Source: Rhizobium johnstonii 3841 (lineage in GTDB: Bacteria > Pseudomonadota > Alphaproteobacteria > Rhizobiales > Rhizobiaceae). From it: a stretch of DNA of 64,000 nt. The translations under genes were made by a program, and so were the position numbers. The DNA lies in the NCBI RefSeq assembly GCF_000009265.1, contig NC_008380.1, forward strand, positions 4,216,501-4,280,500. The letters run 5' to 3'. Within the stretch, counting starts at the first letter, position 1. Each line of letters begins with the position of its first letter. This document shows positions 51,600 through 59,998 of this stretch, piece by piece. The notes beneath the pieces are model-generated. The model was not told where the DNA came from, made no database searches, and saw nothing but the letters and a program-made list of their open reading frames with translations.

Positions 51600-53342
51600 G
51601 TGGTACACGCTCTGGTATCATCGAACGCTGTAGCCTACACGTCAGGGCGGGACATCAGCCAGACCCTGGAATCTGCTCGTAGCCAGGTCGAGGAACGTTT
51701 CCTCGAAGGCGGCACCGTGCTGCTCTCGGTGATGGATGTCCTCAACCGTCTGTTGAACTCGCTCGAGAGTGTCACCACGACGCTCGACAACAAGGAGGCG
51801 AGCGACACCAGCGCCGATCTCCGCGCCACGGTGGAGAGCCTGATGGCGCTGCCCGTCACCGAGGAAAACCGCCAGCAGGCGCTCGTCTCGCTGGCGCATA
51901 CCGGCAGGGAGCTGCGCAAGCACGTCGCCGACATGCAGGAGACGATGCGTTATCTCAGAACCTTCGCGGTGACCGTAAAGATCACCGGCGCCGGCCTTGC
52001 CGAATTCGCCGGCTTCGCCCAGGAGATCCTGGAGCGCATCTATTCCGGCACCGATGAGGTCAATCGTTTCGCCACGCACCTCGACAGTCTCGACAAGGAG
52101 GTCAAGCTCGCCGCCTCCTTTGGCGCCGGTGTTTCCAAGAGCTATGCCGATACTGTTCCGGCCGTCGCCGGAGCCCTGCGCGATGATGCCGCCAAGATCG
52201 CCGGACATCGCAAGGATCTCGGCGTCATCGCCCGCGAGGTCGGCGCAATTGCCCGCGCCGTCCAGGGCAAGGTCGCCTCGACCCTGTCTGCCCTGCAGAT
52301 CGGCGACATCACCCGCCAGCGCATCGAGCATGTGCAGGCCACCTTTTCGCTGCTTGAAGATTTCTTTGCCGGCGAGGATGGCGCCAGACTCGACGCCGGC
52401 GCGCGCCAGCGCCTCCAGAACGTCATTCACCATCTGACGGCGGCGCAGATGAGCGACATGTGCGCAAATTTCCAGCGGGATTCCGAAAACGTCGTCAAGA
52501 CGATCGCGAGTTTCGATCACGACATGCGGGAGATCCTCAAGCTGCGCGATCAGATGAGCGGTCAAAGTGGCGAGGCCGGCGGCAACTTCATGCGCGCGCT
52601 GGAATCCAGCGTTTCGGCCGCCCATGAAATCGTCAAGCAGGTCGATACGGCAAGCCGCCAGGCCGACCAGGTGAGCCAGTCGACGATCGGTACGGCCGCC
52701 AAGCTCTCCGAAGCAATCGGCAATATCCGCGCCGTCAAGACCGACATTCACTATATGGCTTTGAATACCAACCTGCGCTGCAGCCGCCTCGGCGAGGAAG
52801 GCAAGTCGATCAACGTCGTCACCGCCGAGCTGCGCATCTTCGCCGGCAAGCTCGACGATTCCGCCGACGCCATCGTCAACGGCCTGCCGGCGCTCGAAGC
52901 TGCGGCCGGGCGCGTCGCCCCCGCCACGGATGCCGGAGCCGGCAATCTCGGAGAAAGCCTGACCTCGGCCGTCGGCAACATCCGCTCTGCAGCCAACGTG
53001 ATGGAAAACGAGCTGAAGGTGCTCGCCGAGAACGGTCGCGAGGTCGCCACCAAGATCAGCCTGCTGATCGGCAAGCTCGATTTCCAGCATAATCTGGGCG
53101 AAGTCCTTGCCGGCTGCGCCGATATGCTCGAAGGCGTCGCCGGCACCGATGTCGCCGATATCTCCGATCTCGCTGAGACGATCGCGCCGCTCGACCGCAA
53201 GATCTTCAAGCACTATACGATGGTCCAGGAGCGCAGTGTTCATCGCGGCATCATTCCGGCGGGCGAGGACAGCACCTCCGCTCCCGCCGAAACCGCCAAA
53301 GCCGAAAACGATGAAGACCTCTTCGCCGATGCGCTTTTTTAG
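51600..53342 (+). CDS. Soluble MCP-like signalling protein with a decayed receptor tip
   Basis: A 580-residue, almost entirely helical protein with no membrane segment. Its GTG start follows aagaaaagg. From about residue 385 it aligns with the MCP tip: IHYMALNTNLRCSRLGEEGK and SINVVTAELRIFAGKL against the canonical LLALNAAVEAARAGEHGKGF and AVVASEVRKLA. The key alanines, glycines and the second glutamate pattern are lost, so CheA/CheW binding may be changed. It ends in an acidic tail (AENDEDLFADALF). It is divergent from the chemotaxis operon and may tune or compete with its signalling. Confidence 0.75.
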   Translation: MVHALVSSNAVAYTSGRDISQTLESARSQVEERFLEGGTVLLSVMDVLNRLLNSLESVTTTLDNKEASDTSADLRATVESLMALPVTEENRQQALVSLAHTGRELRKHVADMQETMRYLRTFAVTVKITGAGLAEFAGFAQEILERIYSGTDEVNRFATHLDSLDKEVKLAASFGAGVSKSYADTVPAVAGALRDDAAKIAGHRKDLGVIAREVGAIARAVQGKVASTLSALQIGDITRQRIEHVQATFSLLEDFFAGEDGARLDAGARQRLQNVIHHLTAAQMSDMCANFQRDSENVVKTIASFDHDMREILKLRDQMSGQSGEAGGNFMRALESSVSAAHEIVKQVDTASRQADQVSQSTIGTAAKLSEAIGNIRAVKTDIHYMALNTNLRCSRLGEEGKSINVVTAELRIFAGKLDDSADAIVNGLPALEAAAGRVAPATDAGAGNLGESLTSAVGNIRSAANVMENELKVLAENGREVATKISLLIGKLDFQHNLGEVLAGCADMLEGVAGTDVADISDLAETIAPLDRKIFKHYTMVQERSVHRGIIPAGEDSTSAPAETAKAENDEDLFADALF

Positions 53343-53351
53343 GTTGGAACG

Positions 53352-53437
53352 CTACAGCACCGCGCGTCTTCTCAGACGCGCAAAGGATGCTGTAGCCACA
53401 ATGCCTAAATCGATTCAGATTTAAGGGATTATGCAAT
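53352..53437. repeat. Palindromic intergenic repeat, family 1 (copy d) with tail
   Basis: ctacagcaccgcgcgtctt pairs with agacgcgcaaaggatgctgtag, then atgcctaaatcgattcaga and tttaagggattatgcaatag. It lies between the MCP-like gene and the Sel1 gene. Confidence 0.85.
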
Positions 53438-53475
53438 AGCCCGTCCGCCTCGTCGGCCGGGTCGACAAACGGCGG

Positions 53476-54558
53476 CTATCGCCGCCGAAACTTGTTGGCG
53501 GCGTCGATCGCCGCCTTCTGCTGGGTGTCCTCGATGCCGAGGTAGAAATCCTCGAGCGCCGGATCGGCGAGCCCGGCCCGGCGCGACAGCACGTACCACT
53601 TCGCCGCCTCGATCGGATTGGGCGCCGTGCCGATCGCATTGATATAGAGATGGGCGAGCTTGTTCTGCGCGGCGACGTTGCCGCCGTTAGCGGCAAGTTT
53701 CAGCCATTCGAAGCCCTTGACGTAATCCTTCGGCCCGCCGACGCCGTTGACGAGCCAGATGCCGAGATCGAGCTGAGCCGTGTCGAAGCCGGCGCGCGCC
53801 GCGCGCACCATCCATTCGCGGGCGAGCTTCTTCTTTTCTTCCGGCAGGTCCTTCAGCGTCGCATAGATCTGCGCCACGGCATATTGCGAATCGGCAATGC
53901 CCTGCTCTGCCGATTTCTCGTAGAATGGCAGCGCCAGCCTCAGTCCCTTCTCGCCGGGATTGTCGGCGATGAGAAGCTGTGCCCAGTTGAATTCCGCCGA
54001 AGGATTGCCCGCCTCGGCCGCCTTGTGCATGTAGTCGTCGGCCTTGGCCTTGTCACGCGGCACGCCCTCGCCTTCCATCAGGATCAGCGCATATTTGAAC
54101 ATCGCCGCCGCATCGCCGCCTTCGGCCGCCTTGCCGTACCAGAAAGCGGCGTTCTTCACGTCCTTCTTGACGCCGAGGCCCTGCGAGAGGATCTCGCCGA
54201 TCAGCGTCTGCGCCGCCGGATCGCCGAGCTGGGCGCGCGGCAGCGCCTTGTCCATTGCCGTCAGGTAATAACCGCGCTGGAAGGCGCCGTAGGCCTCGTC
54301 GATCGGCCCTTTGTAATCCTTCTCCGGCGGCAGGTCCGGCAGCTTCGCGCCCATGCGGTCGAATACGCCGACGCCATCGGAGGGTTGCACGCCCGGGCTG
54401 GAAGGCCGGTCGGTGCGGAAGGTCGAAGCCGGGCCCGTGCCCGGCTGGCTGATGACGCTGTCCGGCGCCTGCGCCAAGGCGATATTCGGCCCGGCCGCAA
54501 GGAAGGCGGCCATACCGGCGAGGAAATATTTCAAAAGACGGGCGGGCGGGATCGGCAT
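53476..54558 (-). CDS. Exported Sel1-repeat protein
   Basis: A 360-residue protein with a signal peptide (LLKYFLAGMAAFLAAGPNIALA) and at least five Sel1/TPR-like repeats of 36 residues, visible in KNAAFWYGKAAEGGDAAAMF, DYMHKAAEAGNPSAEFNW and GFEWLKLAANGGNVAAQNKL. Sel1 proteins act as scaffolds in the periplasm, often in exopolysaccharide or type-secretion contexts. I chose ATG 54558; the frame extends to 54621 into the ThiE-like gene. The gene follows that one by ten bases. Confidence 0.82.
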   Translation of the reverse strand: MPIPPARLLKYFLAGMAAFLAAGPNIALAQAPDSVISQPGTGPASTFRTDRPSSPGVQPSDGVGVFDRMGAKLPDLPPEKDYKGPIDEAYGAFQRGYYLTAMDKALPRAQLGDPAAQTLIGEILSQGLGVKKDVKNAAFWYGKAAEGGDAAAMFKYALILMEGEGVPRDKAKADDYMHKAAEAGNPSAEFNWAQLLIADNPGEKGLRLALPFYEKSAEQGIADSQYAVAQIYATLKDLPEEKKKLAREWMVRAARAGFDTAQLDLGIWLVNGVGGPKDYVKGFEWLKLAANGGNVAAQNKLAHLYINAIGTAPNPIEAAKWYVLSRRAGLADPALEDFYLGIEDTQQKAAIDAANKFRRR

Positions 54559-54568
54559 GAGCGCGATT

Positions 54569-55222
54569 TCAATCCTCAAACCGTGGCGCTTTTTCGTCAA
54601 GCAATGCATTGATCTCGGCAACGATAGCCGGCGCCCGGGCGGGCTCGGCGAAAACCGCCAGCCGCATCGCCACGAACTCCGCTCCGGTCTCGGCGACGGC
54701 GAGCGCCGAGGCTGGATCGGTGCCGCCCATGACGATGCAGGGAATCTCGATCATCGAGGCCCACCATTCGCCGAGCGCCAGGTTCTTCGGATGCGCCTCC
54801 GGCTTGATGTCGCCATCGAGCTTGCCGAAGAAGATATAGTCCGGCCTGACTTCGCCGATCTCCAGCGCATGGTGCCGGTCGGCCGCGTTGCCGCCGCCGA
54901 CGATCAGCTTCGGCGCATGTTTGTCGATCGCCTCCGAAAGGGCCTCCGCATTGCCGGAAAGGTGCAGGCCGTCGGCCTTCGCCCGGCCTGCGACACGGCT
55001 GTCGCCTGCAATCAGCGCGGCGGCGCCAGCGTCCTGGATCAACGGCACGAGCTTTTCGGCATGTTTCTGGAAGGTGCCGTCGTCGAGCCCGTATTGCGGC
55101 ACGATCACCGAGGCGACATCGCCGCCCTTCAGCGCATCGGCGACGATCTTTGCCTGTTCATCGGCATCGGCGATATCGGCTACGATGAGCACAAGGCGGC
55201 AGCGGTTTTCCGGTTCGGTCAT
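54569..55222 (-). CDS. Thiamine-phosphate synthase-like (ThiE/TenI-type) protein
   Basis: A 217-residue TIM-barrel protein annotated on ThiE features: AALIAGDSRVAGRAKADGLH near residue 65, KLIVGGGNAADRHHAL and IPCIVMGGTDPASALAVA near 160. The usual N-terminal QLR and DGVHLGQ blocks are altered (DGLHLSGN), so the thiazole-phosphate coupling activity is not assured. No other thi genes are close. A TenI-like or degenerate function is possible. Confidence 0.65.
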   Translation of the reverse strand: MTEPENRCRLVLIVADIADADEQAKIVADALKGGDVASVIVPQYGLDDGTFQKHAEKLVPLIQDAGAAALIAGDSRVAGRAKADGLHLSGNAEALSEAIDKHAPKLIVGGGNAADRHHALEIGEVRPDYIFFGKLDGDIKPEAHPKNLALGEWWASMIEIPCIVMGGTDPASALAVAETGAEFVAMRLAVFAEPARAPAIVAEINALLDEKAPRFED

Positions 55223-55329
55223 GGGGTCTTTCCGTTTCCTGCGAATTCCCCTTCGAAATGAGAGATCCGCACTCGTTTTGTGTGAGTAGTTCCGTTAGAC
55301 GAGGCTGGCAAGAGGAGGACGTCGAAAGC

Positions 55330-56094
55330 ATGCCGCAGGATTTGTCATTCTACTACGCCGCCGTGCCCGCCGTTCTGCTGGTGGGCCTCGCAAAGGGCGG
55401 CATGGGCGACGCTTTGTCGCTGATCGGCTTGCCCTTCCTCGCCCTCGTCGTCTCGCCGGTCGAGGCGGCGGCCATCCTGCTGCCGATCCTGGTTTTCATG
55501 GACATGATCTCGCTCGTCATCTGGCGCAAGCATGGCGACTGGGCGACGCTGAAGATCATGCTGCCCGGCGCCTTCATCGGCATTGCGCTGGGCTGGGCGA
55601 CCTCGGCTCTGGTTCCGGGCAACTTGCTGCGCATCGTCATCGGCGCGGTGACCATCCTCTTCTGCCTGCGCTATTTCTGGAGCAATTTCGGCCCGGGCGC
55701 TGGCAAGGTGATCCCGCCGCGCGGCCAGCGGCCGGTAGCCGCCAGCCTCTGGGGAACATTTTCCGGTTACGGCAGCTTCGTCGCCCATGCCGGCGGTGCG
55801 CCCTTCCAGATCTATGCCCTGCCGCTCAAATTGCAGCCACGCGAATATACCGGCACCAGCGTGCGCTTCTTCGCGATCCTCAACGCTGTCAAGCTGATCC
55901 CCTATTTCGCGCTCGGCCAGCTCGGCACCCAGAACCTTGCGACCTCCGCAACGCTTCTGCCCTTTGCTCCGCTCGCCACCATTGCCGGCGCCTGGTGCGT
56001 GCGCCGCATGAGGCCACAGAACTTCTATCCCTTCATGTATACAATGGCGCTGATCGCCGCCTTCCTGATCGTGCGCGAGGGCCTTGGCTGGTAA
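55330..56094 (+). CDS. TauE/SafE family sulfite exporter-like membrane protein
   Basis: A 254-residue protein with seven to eight helices of the DUF81/TauE-SafE family: AVLLVGLAKGGMGDALSL near residue 20, ALVVSPVEAAAILLPILVFM near 48 and LKIMLPGAFIGIALGWATS near 82. The repeat of the GxxxG-rich half in the second part is visible. Relatives export sulfite or sulfonates. ATG 55330 lies behind gaggaggacgtcgaaagc. The cargo is unknown. Confidence 0.88.
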   Translation: MPQDLSFYYAAVPAVLLVGLAKGGMGDALSLIGLPFLALVVSPVEAAAILLPILVFMDMISLVIWRKHGDWATLKIMLPGAFIGIALGWATSALVPGNLLRIVIGAVTILFCLRYFWSNFGPGAGKVIPPRGQRPVAASLWGTFSGYGSFVAHAGGAPFQIYALPLKLQPREYTGTSVRFFAILNAVKLIPYFALGQLGTQNLATSATLLPFAPLATIAGAWCVRRMRPQNFYPFMYTMALIAAFLIVREGLGW

Positions 56095-56190
56095 GAGGCC
56101 CTACCGCGCCGCTGCACTTCGCATTGCTGCAATTCGCTGCAATGCACAATTTCCTTGCTGGCGCGGCCGGATTGACGTAGCGTTGCCGCC

Positions 56191-56451
56191 ATGTCGAACA
56201 CCGACCCTTTCTCTGCGATTGCCGATCCGAACCGGCGGTTTCTGCTGGAGGAATTGCGTCGCGCGCCACGGACGGTCAATGAGCTCGCCGAAGGCCTGCC
56301 GATCAGCCGTCCAGCTGTTTCACAGCACCTGAAGGCGCTTCTCGACAGCAATCTCGTTTCCGTGACCTCGGAAGGCACCAAACGCATCTACACGGTCAAT
56401 AACCGCGGCTTCGACAAGCTCAATTTGTGGCTGGATCAGTTCTGGGCCTGA
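56191..56451 (+). CDS. Small ArsR family regulator
   Basis: An 86-residue winged-helix protein: FSAIADPNRRFLLEELRRAP, VNELAEGLPISRPAVSQHLK and SNLVSVTSEGTKRIYTVN. It is shorter than most ArsR proteins by 10-20 residues at the C-terminus, and no SRPBCC or resistance partner is next to it. The ATG has no visible Shine-Dalgarno. It could regulate the upstream TauE/SafE gene. Confidence 0.82.
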   Translation: MSNTDPFSAIADPNRRFLLEELRRAPRTVNELAEGLPISRPAVSQHLKALLDSNLVSVTSEGTKRIYTVNNRGFDKLNLWLDQFWA

Positions 56452-56656
56452 TGCATGTTCCCATAAGATCTGGGGATACGATGCGAATCATAAGAATGCG
56501 ATGTGAGATGTGGCGACCCAAAAGCGCCAGCCACGATGCCGGATGCATCGGACTGGCGCAAATATGGTGTCAAATCACCGGTTCTTGCAAATTTTTGGCG
56601 GAATGGATGGATTTACCTTGTTGCGCAAGATGATCGCCCGGCGACCCTTGGGAAGA

Positions 56657-56830
56657 TTAGTGGACGGATGACTTAAGACGCTGAATCTCGTCCTTGATGC
56701 GCAGCTTGCGGCGCTTGCATTCGGCAAGCTCCGTATCCGAAATAGAGGGAGATGTTCTGAGCGCGTGCAACTCCTCCTCGAGAGCGACATGCTTTTTCTG
56801 GAGTGACTCAAGATGAGCTTGAACAGTCAT
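56657..56830 (-). CDS. DUF465/YdcH-like small protein
   Basis: A 57-residue helical protein: MTVQAHLESLQKKHVALEEE, TELAECKRRKLRIKDEIQRL. This matches the DUF465 (YdcH) family, a pair of heptad helices of unknown function. A ggaaggaaggg site precedes the ATG. It is divergent from a second DUF465 gene, across 228 bases. Confidence 0.82.
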   Translation of the reverse strand: MTVQAHLESLQKKHVALEEELHALRTSPSISDTELAECKRRKLRIKDEIQRLKSSVH

Positions 56831-57058
56831 ATGACCCTTCCTTCCTCTTACCCTCCCCGGCCAACATCGTCGGGGATCAAGGTGTCAACGGGCGGGACTG
56901 TGACATATTTTTGAAGGCTTGTCGAAGGCCAAAAGATGAAGACTGGATGGCAATTTCATGATCAAGACTAACTAGCCGTTACCTGTATTTGGTGATAGGA
57001 GCTTGCGGAAATCATCGCCAGATCGGACAAGGTCCAAGGACGATAACGGGGAATGCAT

Positions 57059-57262
57059 ATGGCCGATCAGGAACAGGCGGAAATCAGGCTCATAGTGGCG
57101 CGCCTGCGCCAGGAGCACGAGGATTTCGACGCCGCGATCAACGCCATGATCCAGACCGGATGCGATGCTCTGCGGATCCAGCGCATGAAAAAGAAAAAGC
57201 TCGTTATCAAGGACAGGCTCTCCAAGCTGGAAGATCAGATCATCCCTGACATCATCGCCTGA
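57059..57262 (+). CDS. DUF465/YdcH-like small protein (second copy)
   Basis: A 67-residue relative of the divergent gene: RLIVARLRQEHEDFDAAINA, RIQRMKKKKLVIKDRLSKLE. The first ATG (57053) is too close to the gggga site at 57047; the ATG at 57059 is chosen. It lies 18 bases before purE and may be co-transcribed with it. Confidence 0.83.
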   Translation: MADQEQAEIRLIVARLRQEHEDFDAAINAMIQTGCDALRIQRMKKKKLVIKDRLSKLEDQIIPDIIA

Positions 57263-57280
57263 GAGGGAATAGCAGCAACG

Positions 57281-57775
57281 ATGACAGACAGACCACCCGT
57301 CGCCATCATCATGGGCAGCCAGTCCGACTGGGAGACCATGAAAAACGCCGCCGACACGCTGGAGGCGCTGGAAATTCCCTATGACGCGCGCATCATTTCG
57401 GCGCACCGCACAGTCGACCGGCTGGTCAATTTCGCCAAGGGCGCACGCGCGGAGGGCTTCAAGGTCATCATCGCCGGCGCCGGCGGCGCCGCCCATCTGC
57501 CGGGTATGACCGCCGCGATGACGCCGCTGCCGGTCTTCGGCGTGCCGGTCCAGTCGAAAGCCCTGTCCGGCCAGGACAGCCTCCTTTCCATCGTGCAGAT
57601 GCCGGCCGGCATTCCTGTCGGTACGCTCGCCATAGGCAAGGCCGGCGCAGTCAACGCCGCCCTTCTCGCCGCCGCCGTGCTTGCCCTTTCCGACGAAGAA
57701 ATCGCCGACCGGCTCGACGAATGGCGCGAGCGCCAGAGTGCTGCCGTCGCCGAATACCCGATGGACGATCTATGA
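57281..57775 (+). CDS. purE: N5-carboxyaminoimidazole ribonucleotide mutase PurE
   Basis: A 164-residue class I PurE: AIIMGSQSDWETM, SAHRTVDRL near residue 46, AGAGGAAHLPGMTAAM and SLLSIVQMPAGIPVGTLAIG. It rearranges N5-CAIR to CAIR, the step after PurK. The stop overlaps the purK start by four bases, so the two enzymes are made together. No purD/purF follow. Confidence 0.95.
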   Translation: MTDRPPVAIIMGSQSDWETMKNAADTLEALEIPYDARIISAHRTVDRLVNFAKGARAEGFKVIIAGAGGAAHLPGMTAAMTPLPVFGVPVQSKALSGQDSLLSIVQMPAGIPVGTLAIGKAGAVNAALLAAAVLALSDEEIADRLDEWRERQSAAVAEYPMDDL

Positions 57776-58848
57776 CGGCAAGAACGATCGGCATTATCGG
57801 CGGCGGCCAGCTCGGCCGCATGCTGGCCATTGCCGCCGCCAGGTTGAATTTTCGCACGGTCATCCTCGAGCCGCAGGCAGACTGCCCGGCCGCCCAGCTC
57901 GCCAACCGGCAGATTACCGCCGCCTATGACGATCCGGCGGCACTGGCCGAACTCGCCGATATCTGCGACGTCGTCACCTACGAATTCGAGAACGTGCCCG
58001 TCGTAGCCGCCGAAACGCTCTCGGCGAGCGTGTCCGTCTATCCGCCGCCGAAGGCGCTGGAAGCAGCCCAGGACCGCCTTGTCGAAAAGCGCTTTCTCAA
58101 TGGCTGCGGCATAACCACTGCCCGTTTCCACACGATCGACAGCCAGTCCGACCTCGATACGGCACTGAAGGATTTCGGCGGCCAGGGCGTGCTGAAGACC
58201 CGCCGTCTTGGTTATGACGGCAAGGGCCAGAAAGTTTTCCGCTCGGCCGCAGACAGTCCGGATGGCGCCTATGCAGCACTTGGCGGCGTGCCGCTCATCC
58301 TCGAAAGCTTCGTCGCCTTCGAGCGTGAGGTCTCGATCATTGCCGCCCGCGCCATCGACGGTACGGTCGCCTGCTTCGATCCCGCCGAGAATGTCCACCG
58401 AAATGGCATACTCCACACCTCGACGGTTCCCGCTGCGATCTCTGCAGCGACGGCGGACGCCGCGCGGCAATCGGCGGAGAAAATCCTTGCTGCATTGAAC
58501 TATGTCGGCGTCATCGGCATCGAATTCTTCGTGCTTGCCGATGGCGGTCTGATTGCCAACGAGATGGCACCGCGTGTCCACAACTCCGGTCACTGGACGG
58601 AAGCCGCCTGCGTCGTCAGCCAGTTCGAGCAGCATATCCGCGCCGTCGCCGGCCTGCCGCTCGGCAATGCCGAGCGCCATTCCGACTGCGTCATGCAGAA
58701 CCTGATCGGCGACGATATCCTTGCCGTTCCCGACTGGCTGCGGCACCCCGATACGCTGGTTCATCTCTATGGCAAGACCGAGTGGCGCCCCGGCCGCAAG
58801 ATGGGCCATGTCACCACCTTGATGCCGAAATCGCCGGTTTTGGCCTGA
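57772..58848 (+). CDS. purK: N5-carboxyaminoimidazole ribonucleotide synthase PurK
   Basis: A 358-residue ATP-grasp enzyme: TIGIIGGGQLGRMLAIAAAR at residues 5-24, EFENVPV near 78, the central loop VLKTRRLGYDGKGQKVF near 140, and EMAPRVHNSGHWT near 264. It couples ATP and bicarbonate to AIR. It overlaps purE (ATGA). A promoter and hairpin lie directly after its stop. Confidence 0.95.
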   Translation: MTARTIGIIGGGQLGRMLAIAAARLNFRTVILEPQADCPAAQLANRQITAAYDDPAALAELADICDVVTYEFENVPVVAAETLSASVSVYPPPKALEAAQDRLVEKRFLNGCGITTARFHTIDSQSDLDTALKDFGGQGVLKTRRLGYDGKGQKVFRSAADSPDGAYAALGGVPLILESFVAFEREVSIIAARAIDGTVACFDPAENVHRNGILHTSTVPAAISAATADAARQSAEKILAALNYVGVIGIEFFVLADGGLIANEMAPRVHNSGHWTEAACVVSQFEQHIRAVAGLPLGNAERHSDCVMQNLIGDDILAVPDWLRHPDTLVHLYGKTEWRPGRKMGHVTTLMPKSPVLA

Positions 58849-58888
58849 GAAAACACCCCTGCGCCTTGGGAAAAACACCTTCCTGTGG

Positions 58889-58917
58889 TTGACACGGAAA
58901 AGGTGACGGGGTATCTG
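58889..58917 (+). promoter_or_regulatory. Sigma-70-type promoter upstream of rpmJ
   Basis: TTGACA at 58889 and TATCTG at 58912 are 17 bases apart, the optimum. They lie 41 bases after the purK stop, and transcription would start about 58924, just before a hairpin. Confidence 0.65.
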
Positions 58918-58931
58918 CTCCCCACCTAAAC

Positions 58932-58955
58932 AGCGCGCCCGATGGCGCGCTTTTG
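58932..58955 (+). terminator. Hairpin with T-run before rpmJ
   Basis: AGCGCGCC, loop CGAT, GGCGCGCT, then TTTTG. It terminates purEK; because it also falls after the promoter at 58889, it may attenuate rpmJ. Confidence 0.8.
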
Positions 58956-59011
58956 ATTGTTAAAGATACGGGCGAATGTGAATTCCCCCATAGAGATCGC
59001 GGATCAGAAAA

Positions 59012-59137
59012 ATGAAGATCAAGAATTCGCTCAAGTCGCTCAAGGCTCGTCACCGTGACAACCGTCTGGTTCGCCGCAAGGGCCGCATCTACATCATCAA
59101 CAAGCTGAACCCGCGCTTCAAGGCTCGTCAGGGCTGA
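59012..59137 (+). CDS. rpmJ: 50S ribosomal protein L36, cysteine-free type
   Basis: A 41-residue L36: [40 protein letters not shown]. It lacks the CxxC-x12-CxH zinc ligands of the C+ form and so is zinc-independent. L36 is the smallest large-subunit protein and sits near the GTPase centre. It is shorter than most gene predictors' cut-off. The nearest ribosome-binding candidate (ggatcag) is weak. Confidence 0.93.
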
Positions 59138-59249
59138 TTTCGCGCGTCCGGATCGCCCTGCCGCGTGAGCTTGCGCCGGCAGATATATCCGGTGGGTCGC
59201 TGCGGTGATCACGTCAAATTTGTTTGATCTTCGGCGCTGGCGGGCTAAT

Positions 59250-59885
59250 ATGTCCGCCATGCGCTTTTTTGCTTTGACATCAGCGGCGCTGCCGCTCGCC
59301 CTCATGCTGCTCACCTCCTCCTTTCCGGCCGCCGCCGCGGAAAAGTCGGCCGCCGCCACGAAAAAGGACGTCATCGTCGAGCAGGCGGATGCCAACAATT
59401 CGCCGAAGCAGCACCTCGACCAGCTCTTCAGCCAGCTGAAGCGTGAACGCGATCCCGAAAAGGCCAGCGGCATCGCCAATGAAATCCGCATGGAATGGAA
59501 CGATTCCGGTAGCGCCACCGTCAATCTGCTGATGCAGTGGGCCGACAAGGCGATCGAGGAAAAGCGCAATCCCGCCGCCCTCGATTTCCTCGACGAGGCG
59601 ATCGCGCTGAAGCCCGATTATGCCGAAAGCTGGAACCGCCGCGCCACGCTGAATTTCGTCATGGGCAATTATCGCAAGTCGATGTCCGATATCGAGCGTG
59701 TGCTCGATCTCGAGCCGCGCCATTTCGGCGCGCTCTCCGGCATGGCGGCGATCCTCAGCAATTCCGGCAACGACCAGCTGACCTTGAAGGCGTGGGAGCG
59801 TTTTCTCGATATCTATCCCGCCGAACGCACCGCGCAGGAACAGGCCAACACGCTTGCGGAAAAACTCGCCGGCAACCGCACCTGA
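59250..59885 (+). CDS. Exported TPR-containing protein
   Basis: A 211-residue protein with a signal peptide (LTSAALPLALMLLTSSFPAAA) and three TPR-like helices: QWADKAIEEKRNPAALDFLD, AIALKPDYAESWNRRATLNF and IERVLDLEPRHFGALSGMAA. It is likely periplasmic. ATG 59250 was chosen; the GTG at 59205 and ATG at 59259 are alternatives. It lies after rpmJ and may aid envelope protein assembly; no partner is evident. Confidence 0.82.
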   Translation: MSAMRFFALTSAALPLALMLLTSSFPAAAAEKSAAATKKDVIVEQADANNSPKQHLDQLFSQLKRERDPEKASGIANEIRMEWNDSGSATVNLLMQWADKAIEEKRNPAALDFLDEAIALKPDYAESWNRRATLNFVMGNYRKSMSDIERVLDLEPRHFGALSGMAAILSNSGNDQLTLKAWERFLDIYPAERTAQEQANTLAEKLAGNRT

Positions 59886-59998
59886 TTCCCGGGCGGCGAC
59901 CTTGACGTCGGATCTTGGCGCACAATTTTAGAATAGAGAGGGAACGATGTGGCGGTTGTCCGCCGCAGGACGTCCCGCAATTATCGCTCGTTGAGATC

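Noticed and set aside
53352..53437. Terminator of the MCP-like gene
   Set aside because: The hairpin belongs to the dispersed palindromic repeat family and has no T-run, although it may also terminate.
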